Source of the DNA: Flammeovirga agarivorans
GTDB lineage: Bacteria > Bacteroidota > Bacteroidia > Cytophagales > Flammeovirgaceae
Length of the DNA: 64,000 nt
Reading direction: 5' to 3'
Assembly (NCBI RefSeq): GCF_012641475.1
Contig: NZ_JABAIL010000008.1
Location: forward strand, 1-64,000
A model generated the notes under the pieces. That model did not search any database, was not told the origin of the DNA, and saw only the letters and a program-made list of their open reading frames with translations. The position numbers were made by a program, and so were the translations under genes. Shown in pieces: positions 58,170 to 64,000 of this stretch. The number at the start of each line of letters is the position of its first letter. The first letter of the stretch is position 1.

Positions 58170-59696
58170 ATGGATCTTAAAAGTATCGATAAAATCGAAT
58201 TGGAATACCTAAAGTTCGATGACTATATGGAGATAAAAGACGTGATGGTCTCAGCTTATTCTTCCATGCCTGATTCTTACTGGAAAGAAGAACAAATAAA
58301 AAACTTATTGGAAAAATTTCCAGAAGGTCAGGTGGTCATTAAGGTGAATGGTCATATTGCCGGGACGGCTTTGTCGATCATTGTGAACTATAAAGATTTT
58401 GATGATAACCATACCTATCGTGATATCACTGCAGATTATACATTTAATTCTCACGATTATGAAGGTGATACACTTTACGGTATAGATGTATTTATTAAAC
58501 CGGAGTTTAGAGGCTTAAGACTTGGTCGAAGATTATACGATTATAGAAAAGAGCTTTGTGAAAATAAAAACCTGAGAGGAATAGCATTTGGAGGTAGAAT
58601 TCCAAACTATTATAAACATGCGGATTCACTTTCACCAAAGGAATATTTAGAGAAAGTTAAGCTGAAAGAAATTCATGATCCGGTACTCAACTTTCAGATT
58701 TCTAATGACTTCCATCCGACAAGAATATTAAAAGGCTATTTGGAAGGCGATGCGGATTCTGGGGAGTATGCGGTGCTTTTAGAGTGGGATAACATTTATT
58801 ATACAAAGCCAACTAAAAAAGCGACAACCCAAAAGAAAGTTGTACGTTTAGGCTTGATACAATGGCAAATGAGACCCTACAAAGACATTGAATCACTACT
58901 ACAACAAGCAGAATATTTTATAGATGCAGTCTCTGGTTATCGTTCTGATTTTGCAGTATTTCCAGAGTTTTTCAATGCCCCATTAATGGCAAAATACAAT
59001 CACTTGTCGGGAGCACAAGCGATTAGAGAACTAGCAAAGTATACAGACGAAATTGTAGAGAAATTTTCAAGTTATTCGATTTCATATAACATCAACATTA
59101 TCGCAGGATCTCTGCCAGAGATTAAAAATGGTGAGTTACTAAACGTTGGCTATTTATGTAAGAGAGATGGAACAGTTGAACGTTACGAAAAAATACACAT
59201 CAACCCAGATGAGGCAAAAGTTTGGGGGATGCAAGGAGGAAATGAGATCAAGACCTTTAATACAGACTGTGGTAAAATCGGTGTTTTGATCTGCAATGAT
59301 ATTGAGTTTCCAGAGATAAGTCGCCTATTGGCAGAGGAAGATATGGAAATTTTATTTGTGCCGTTTTTAACAGATACTCAAAATGGATATTCGAGAGTAA
59401 GGCATTGTGCTCAGGCCAGAGCGATAGAAAATGAATGTTATGTGGCCATTACTGGTAGTGTAGGCAACCTACCAAAAGTACACAATATGGATATTCAGTT
59501 TGCACAATCTGTAGTTTTTACCCCATGTGATTTCGCATTTCCAACTAGTGGAGTAAAAGCAGAAGCGACACCGAACACAGAAATGATATTGATCGCAGAC
59601 GTAGATCTGGATTTACTTAGAGAATTACATCAACACGGAAGTGTCAGAAACTTAAAAGATAGAAGAAAGGATTTGTACACACTTTCCAAAAATTAA
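58170..59696 (+). CDS. Bifunctional GNAT N-acetyltransferase/carbon-nitrogen hydrolase fusion
   Basis: A 508-residue fusion. Residues about 1-210 are a GNAT acetyltransferase with the acetyl-CoA loop 'KPEFRGLRLGRRLYDYR' (Arg114-Gly121). Residues about 224-505 are a nitrilase-superfamily amidase with a complete triad: Glu266 (VFPEFFN), Lys341 (RYEKIHIN) and Cys375 (LICNDIEFPE). The fusion is known in many Bacteroidota, without an established reaction. Placed 37 bases before arginine decarboxylase and agmatinase, it may handle a polyamine intermediate by N-acetylation and amide hydrolysis; that is inference. It is the first gene of the operon. Confidence 0.9.
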   Translation: MDLKSIDKIELEYLKFDDYMEIKDVMVSAYSSMPDSYWKEEQIKNLLEKFPEGQVVIKVNGHIAGTALSIIVNYKDFDDNHTYRDITADYTFNSHDYEGDTLYGIDVFIKPEFRGLRLGRRLYDYRKELCENKNLRGIAFGGRIPNYYKHADSLSPKEYLEKVKLKEIHDPVLNFQISNDFHPTRILKGYLEGDADSGEYAVLLEWDNIYYTKPTKKATTQKKVVRLGLIQWQMRPYKDIESLLQQAEYFIDAVSGYRSDFAVFPEFFNAPLMAKYNHLSGAQAIRELAKYTDEIVEKFSSYSISYNINIIAGSLPEIKNGELLNVGYLCKRDGTVERYEKIHINPDEAKVWGMQGGNEIKTFNTDCGKIGVLICNDIEFPEISRLLAEEDMEILFVPFLTDTQNGYSRVRHCAQARAIENECYVAITGSVGNLPKVHNMDIQFAQSVVFTPCDFAFPTSGVKAEATPNTEMILIADVDLDLLRELHQHGSVRNLKDRRKDLYTLSKN

Positions 59697-59733
59697 ACGA
59701 TTAATAATTTATACCTCAACTATTTATGTAAAG

Positions 59734-61143
59734 ATGAAAAACACATACTTTGATTTAATAGAGCAAAGCTACTACTTCCCACAAGAAGGCTTTGACTTAA
59801 GAGACAACTCTCTCACATTTCATGGGGTTTCATTGAAACACTTAATTGAAAAACACGGAACTCCTTTTCGATTTATTTATCTGCCCAAAATCGGAGACCA
59901 AATTAAAAAAGCAAGAAATCTATTCAACAGAGTAATTAAAAACAACGCTTACAAAGGGGAATATAACTTTTGCTATTGTACTAAATGTAATCACTTTTAT
60001 CATGTGGTCAATGAGGCCATAAAACACAACGTCAACCTAGAAACATCTTCATCTTTTGATATTGACCTTATCCTTTCCTTATATCAAAAAGGAAAAATTA
60101 CTACAGACATAAAAATTATTCATAACGGGTATAAAACAGAAGAGTATTTAAGAAAAATAGTTGACTTACAAAAAGCAGGTTTCCACAACTCTGTGATTAT
60201 TCTGGACAGCATTAACGAGTACCATAGATTGGCTAGAATAAAAACTAAGCATGTGGTGAAAATTGGAGTGAGAATGTCTATCAATGAAGAAGCACAATCG
60301 GCTTACTACACTTCAAGGTTAGGCATTCCACAAAAAGACATCCTTGAGTTTTATAGAACATATATTCATGACAACCCTAAAGTAGAGTTCAAGATGTTCC
60401 ACTTTTTTGTGGATTCGGGTATCAAAGATACGCCATATTATTGGGGAGAATTTAGAAGAGCATTATCACTTTACATTGACTTGAAAAAAGAGAGTACTTC
60501 TTTAGACTCACTAAATATGGGTGGAGGTTTTCCTATCAGAAACAGCTTGGGCTTTGAGTACAATTATGAATACATGATCAATGAGATTGTAGGAACGATA
60601 AAAAGTGCTTGTGCTGATAGCAATATTCCAGAACCACACTTGTTTACCGAGTACGGAAAATACACTGTGGGTGAAGCAGGTGCAATCATCTTTGAAGTAT
60701 TAGATAAAAAACAACAAAACGATAACGAGACTTGGTATATCATTGACAATAGTTTGATGAATACGATTCCAGATGCGTGGTCGATTCAAGAAAAATTCAT
60801 CTTGTTACCTGTCAACAAATGGAATCATGAGTATGGTAGAGTAAATATTGGTGGAATCAGTTGTGATCACTCAGATTATTATAACTCTGATGATCTAAAC
60901 CAAGAGGTATTATTGCCTCAATTTGATAAGGAAAAAGACAAAGAGCCATTGTACTTAGGATTCTTCCATACGGGTGCCTATCAAGATTCAGTGAGTGGTT
61001 ATGGTGGTATTAAACATTGTTTGATTCCAGCACCAAAACATGTAATCATTGATAGAGACGACAAAGGAAATATTATAGACACTGTTTACAGAGAAGAACA
61101 ATCTGTGGCTGAAATGTTTAAAATATTGGGATACAATGAGTAA
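59734..61143 (+). CDS. speA: PLP-dependent arginine decarboxylase (Bacteroidota short type)
   Basis: A 469-residue fold-type III PLP enzyme. The PLP lysine is Lys84 in FCYCTKCNHF. The barrel continues with 'LETSSSFDIDLILSL', 'VKIGVRMSINEEAQSAYYTSRLGI' and 'LNMGGGFPIRNS', and the C-terminal domain with 'GGISCDHSDYY', where the Cys supplies the second-subunit catalytic residue, and 'GFFHTGAYQDSVSGYGG'. It matches the roughly 465-residue enzymes annotated as arginine decarboxylase in Flavobacterium and relatives, much shorter than E. coli SpeA. It makes agmatine from arginine. Its stop overlaps the agmatinase start by eight bases. Confidence 0.88.
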   Translation: MKNTYFDLIEQSYYFPQEGFDLRDNSLTFHGVSLKHLIEKHGTPFRFIYLPKIGDQIKKARNLFNRVIKNNAYKGEYNFCYCTKCNHFYHVVNEAIKHNVNLETSSSFDIDLILSLYQKGKITTDIKIIHNGYKTEEYLRKIVDLQKAGFHNSVIILDSINEYHRLARIKTKHVVKIGVRMSINEEAQSAYYTSRLGIPQKDILEFYRTYIHDNPKVEFKMFHFFVDSGIKDTPYYWGEFRRALSLYIDLKKESTSLDSLNMGGGFPIRNSLGFEYNYEYMINEIVGTIKSACADSNIPEPHLFTEYGKYTVGEAGAIIFEVLDKKQQNDNETWYIIDNSLMNTIPDAWSIQEKFILLPVNKWNHEYGRVNIGGISCDHSDYYNSDDLNQEVLLPQFDKEKDKEPLYLGFFHTGAYQDSVSGYGGIKHCLIPAPKHVIIDRDDKGNIIDTVYREEQSVAEMFKILGYNE

Positions 61144-61993
61144 GAAATATGTATTCGCTGGAGTAGAAGAGAAGTACTCTTCCTATGATACCGCTAATGT
61201 ATTACTCCAGCCCATTCCTTATGATGGAACAAGCACATGGGGAAAAGGCGCTGATAAAGGTTTGGAAGTATTTATTGAGGCTTCCGAAAATATGGAAGTC
61301 TACGATATAGAAACAGATTCTGAAGTTTATAAAAAAGGAATCCATGTTTTGCCTGCAATTGAGGAAGATAATAGTCCAGAAGAGGTATATAGTGCAGTCT
61401 ATTCCAAGACAAAATCACTATTGGAAACTGGTAAATACCTGACGTTTTTTGGAGGAGAACATTCAATTAGTATTGGTGTTATCGATGCCTTTAAAGAAAA
61501 GTACAAGGACTTGACAGTGGTACAAATTGATGCCCATGCAGACCTAAGACCTGATTATTTGGGAACGGAATTTAATCATGCCTGTGCGATGTATAGAGCA
61601 TCAAAAAGTACCAATTTAATACAGGTAGGGATTAGAAGTATGGACATCAGTGAGAAGGAGCATATGAATAGGGAGCAGACCTATTTTGCAGAAGAGATCT
61701 ATGGAAAAAATGATTGGATGAATAAGTCCATTGGGCAGATGACCGATAACGTTTACCTTTCTATTGATCTTGATGCATTTGACCCTGGAATTATGCCTGC
61801 AACAGGTACTCCAGAGCCTGGAGGCTTTGACTGGAATACTTTAATGATTTACCTAAAGCGTGTTTTTAAACAGAAGAATGTTGTGGGGTTTGATATTGTA
61901 GAGTTTGCCCCAATAGAAGGTTTAACAGCACCTGGTTTTCTCGTTTCTAAATTATACTATAAACTATTATCATATCAATACTATGGAAAATAA
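61136..61993 (+). CDS. speB: Agmatinase
   Basis: A 285-residue ureohydrolase with all manganese motifs: GGEHSISIG, DAHADLRPDY and SIDLDAFDPGIMP. The end 'GFDIVEFAPIEGLTAPGFLVSKLYYKLLSY' is typical of agmatinases rather than arginases, and the position directly after arginine decarboxylase supports it. It hydrolyses agmatine to putrescine and urea. It overlaps both neighbours (8 bases upstream, 11 bases downstream), so the operon is tightly coupled. Confidence 0.94.
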   Translation: MSKKYVFAGVEEKYSSYDTANVLLQPIPYDGTSTWGKGADKGLEVFIEASENMEVYDIETDSEVYKKGIHVLPAIEEDNSPEEVYSAVYSKTKSLLETGKYLTFFGGEHSISIGVIDAFKEKYKDLTVVQIDAHADLRPDYLGTEFNHACAMYRASKSTNLIQVGIRSMDISEKEHMNREQTYFAEEIYGKNDWMNKSIGQMTDNVYLSIDLDAFDPGIMPATGTPEPGGFDWNTLMIYLKRVFKQKNVVGFDIVEFAPIEGLTAPGFLVSKLYYKLLSYQYYGK

Positions 61994-62960
61994 AGGACAA
62001 GTTTCTCAATTCATACTAGATCATTTTAAGCACTTCAATGCTGCTAGCTTAGTGGATGCAGCAAAAGGTTATGAAGATCAATTAGCAGCTGGAAATAAAA
62101 TGATGGTAACACTTGCCGGAGCAATGAGTACTGCTGAATTAGGTAAGTCGTTAGCTGAAATGATCCGTCAGGATAAAATCCAGATTATTAGCTGTACAGG
62201 GGCCAACTTGGAAGAGGATGTAATGAACTTAGTTGCACACTCTTTCTACAAGCGAATTCCTGAATATAGAGATTTAACTCCTCAGCAAGAAAGAGAGTTA
62301 CTAGACCAAGGGCTGAATAGAGTGACAGACACTTGTATTCCTGAAGAAGAGGCATTCAGAAGATTACAAGGTCACATATTTAAGATTTGGCAAACTGCTG
62401 AGGAAAACGGCGAGCGATACTTCCCGCATGAGTACATGTACAAAATGTTATTATCAGGTGAGTTGGAACAATATTACCAAATCGATCCTAAAAATAGCTG
62501 GTTATTGGCTGCAGCAGAGAAGAACTTGCCGATCGTTGTACCAGGATGGGAAGACTCTACAATGGGGAACATTTTTGCTTCTTATTGTATAAAGAATGAG
62601 TTGAAAACATCCACAGTGAAATCAGGCATAGAATACATGACCTTTTTAGCTGATTGGTATACAGAAAATACAAAGGACAATGGAATAGGATTCTTTCAAA
62701 TAGGAGGAGGCATTGCTGGTGATTTCCCAATTTGTGTCGTACCAATGTTGTACCAAGACCTAGAGAGAGAGGCGACGCCATTCTGGAGTTATTTCTGTCA
62801 AATTTCGGATTCTACGACAAGTTATGGTTCTTATTCGGGTGCTGTTCCTAATGAGAAAATAACTTGGGGCAAATTGGATGCAGATACGCCAAAATATATA
62901 GTAGAATCGGATGCTACGATAGTAGCGCCTTTAATATTTGCTTATTTATTGGGGTATTAA
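61983..62960 (+). CDS. Deoxyhypusine-synthase homologue, probable homospermidine synthase
   Basis: A 325-residue NAD-dependent enzyme of the deoxyhypusine synthase family. It has 'GAMSTAELGKSLAEMI', 'ISCTGANLEEDV', 'GWEDSTMGNIFASY', 'GGGIAGDFPICVVPML' and the catalytic lysine region ITWGKL with Lys297. The archaeal/eukaryotic enzyme modifies eIF5A, which bacteria lack. Known bacterial homologues make sym-homospermidine from putrescine, and the preceding genes make putrescine, so homospermidine synthesis is the best inference. It is the last gene of the operon, and a hairpin follows. Confidence 0.9.
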   Translation: MENKGQVSQFILDHFKHFNAASLVDAAKGYEDQLAAGNKMMVTLAGAMSTAELGKSLAEMIRQDKIQIISCTGANLEEDVMNLVAHSFYKRIPEYRDLTPQQERELLDQGLNRVTDTCIPEEEAFRRLQGHIFKIWQTAEENGERYFPHEYMYKMLLSGELEQYYQIDPKNSWLLAAAEKNLPIVVPGWEDSTMGNIFASYCIKNELKTSTVKSGIEYMTFLADWYTENTKDNGIGFFQIGGGIAGDFPICVVPMLYQDLEREATPFWSYFCQISDSTTSYGSYSGAVPNEKITWGKLDADTPKYIVESDATIVAPLIFAYLLGY

Positions 62961-62977
62961 TCTCCCTTTAAATGAAC

Positions 62978-63025
62978 TGTAGGGGTCTATAATGATACTA
63001 TTGCCAGTATATTGTAGCCCCTACA
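62978..63025. terminator. Hairpin between the convergent polyamine operon and membrane-protein gene
   Basis: TGTAGGGG (62978-62985) pairs perfectly with CCCCTACA (63018-63025), with partial inner pairing. There is no strong T run on the plus strand, so it is a moderate terminator candidate. Confidence 0.55.
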
Positions 63026-63079
63026 CTCATTAAAAAAAGGTGTGTTTTTATTGAATATAGTAAGTGGTATACTATCGAT

Positions 63080-63601
63080 TTATTCGTACTTAAAAAGCTT
63101 AGTTAATCCTTTCTGTAGGCCGACAAAAAGTACCTGAAGTAATCCAATGACTACAACTATAATTGCTAAGGCAACAGGTGCCCATTCATGATCACCCGAT
63201 TTGAAAAATCCAAAAGCAGCATATAAGCCTAAACCAACAGTATAGAACTGAAGGTAAAGTTTAAAAAGGTTCAGGTTATGGATAAATCCAAATCCAAAAC
63301 TTTTGAACTGTTTCTGTTTTTTCTCTGATGAAGAATATTTCTCCACAATTTCATTTCGTAATACCGCTAATTGATGCCCGAAAAACACCCAAGCTAATAA
63401 TGAAACATAGATAACATTTAGCGGTAATTGAATACCTTGGTTCAGCGTATATAACAACAAAAAGTCATAGAGATATATAAAAACAGCTGAATAGAAAAAG
63501 GCCCAAAAGGTGAAATTTAAACCAATGTATAAAAGGCCTATAGGTCCGAGAAACGAAAGTACAGAGGCAACAGTAATGTTTACTTTTGATAATTTGCTCA
63601 T
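63080..63601 (-). CDS. Unknown four-helix membrane protein
   Basis: A 173-residue protein with four hydrophobic segments (about residues 8-28, 30-52, 60-78 and 115-165) and a polar, Lys/Ser-rich cytoplasmic stretch (NEIVEKYSSSEKKQKQFKSF). I know no domain that fits, and the neighbours give no clue. It converges with the polyamine operon. Confidence 0.72.
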   Translation of the reverse strand: MSKLSKVNITVASVLSFLGPIGLLYIGLNFTFWAFFYSAVFIYLYDFLLLYTLNQGIQLPLNVIYVSLLAWVFFGHQLAVLRNEIVEKYSSSEKKQKQFKSFGFGFIHNLNLFKLYLQFYTVGLGLYAAFGFFKSGDHEWAPVALAIIVVVIGLLQVLFVGLQKGLTKLFKYE

Positions 63602-63943
63602 TTTTAAAAGTGAGGTTTGTAAGGCATTTAGTTAATAATCAGATAGCTGTTATACCTATTGTATTATCGATGGATAGGGTATAACACTATCAAAAATAGA
63701 AAGTTTAATTGATAAATCAAGACTGAATTCATAGAGTTTTGTATTGAAATGCACATTGTTATCAACTGGTTTTGATAAGCTACTGAAGGACATTGATGTA
63801 ACGAAAAGTGTAACGGTTACTTTGTATAATCAGTAACTCAATATAGTTTTTTTAATTCTAGTATAAATAAAGAAGGTAGACGCACTAAAGTGTATTTAGA
63901 AAGTGTATCACAAAATTAAATACCTATATTTCTCTTCCATAAG
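63602..63943. other. Non-coding region at the window end
   Basis: About 340 bases with promoters for the flanking divergent genes. Visible structures are an inverted repeat GTTATACC/GGTATAAC (63649-63656 with 63678-63685) just upstream of the membrane-protein start, and TTATCAACTGGTTTTGATAA (63759-63778) with perfect 7-bp arms. No confident -7 element was found. Confidence 0.45.
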
Positions 63944-64000
63944 ATGAAACCTATGAAATGTATACTTCGTTCCTTTAATTTTTTAATTCCTCTCCTTTCA
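63944..64000 (+). CDS. N-terminus of a probable exported protein, cut by the window end
   Basis: ATG at 63944 (or in-frame at 63953) opens a frame running to the edge: MKPMKCILRSFNFLIPLLS. A basic start followed by hydrophobic residues looks like the start of a signal peptide. Nothing else can be said. Confidence 0.4.
   Translation, partial: MKPMKCILRSFNFLIPLLS

Noticed and set aside
1-64000. CRISPR arrays, tRNA/rRNA genes, insertion sequences, prophage or plasmid functions
   Set aside because: No repeat-spacer periodicity, cloverleaf, transposase, integrase or phage protein was recognised anywhere in the window.

Overview
The window looks like a chromosomal piece of a marine Bacteroidota (Cytophagales, Flammeovirga-like; the genus is a guess from protein style). 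It is AT-rich, many genes are preceded by the Bacteroidota -7 promoter element TAnnTTTG, lipoboxes are common, and the large sulfatase ends in a type IX secretion (Por) sorting domain. There are no rRNA or tRNA genes, CRISPR arrays, insertion sequences or phage genes.

Layout. 1-50: N-terminus of a truncated minus-strand gene. 0.3-2.9 kb: LysR, LysE-type exporter, EamA transporter. 2.9-16.5 kb: a run of small regulator-plus-enzyme modules (AraC with SDR, lactonase-like hydrolase and NTF2-fold protein; a serine hydrolase; Crp/Fnr with SMR exporter and NmrA-like protein; AraC with YbhB; AraC-GyrI with FAD oxidoreductase; TetR divergent from FAD monooxygenase and DUF3995). 16.6-28.7 kb: alpha/beta hydrolases, a secreted multidomain sulfatase, a flavin amine oxidase, SnoaL-like proteins, VOC proteins and further AraC genes, one interrupted by an in-frame TAG. 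28.7-32.6 kb: a small glucan-degrading cluster with a GH12-like lipoprotein and a GH3 beta-glucosidase. 32.9-42.4 kb: sterol-desaturase-like protein, metallo-beta-lactamase-fold proteins, DinB proteins, a BluB-like enzyme and a GH-like periplasmic protein. 42.8-51.4 kb: TIG-repeat protein, Crp/Fnr, outer-membrane barrel, Ntn hydrolase, and a MepB-TetR-hydrolase-RidA operon. 51.4-55.4 kb: a two-component system co-transcribed with two unknown genes and divergent from a vWA-domain protein. 55.5-57.7 kb: PadR with a GldL-like membrane protein, truncated hemoglobin, tautomerase-fold protein. 58.2-63 kb: a polyamine operon (GNAT/nitrilase fusion, arginine decarboxylase, agmatinase, deoxyhypusine-synthase homologue).

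How the genes work together. The clearest pathway is arginine to agmatine to putrescine and then probably sym-homospermidine, encoded at 59.7-63.0 kb. Its long 5' leader carries a short open frame with three consecutive arginine codons, which suggests translation-coupled attenuation. Much of the rest consists of local regulatory circuits whose DNA sites can be read directly: paired TetR operators over two divergent promoters, AraC-type direct repeats 21-22 bp apart just upstream of -7 boxes, a near-perfect CRP-type site over an SMR promoter, and a perfect palindrome in the GH3 leader. Two autoregulator genes (tetR, padR) appear to make leaderless mRNAs.

All functions are read from motifs and family memory without database searches.
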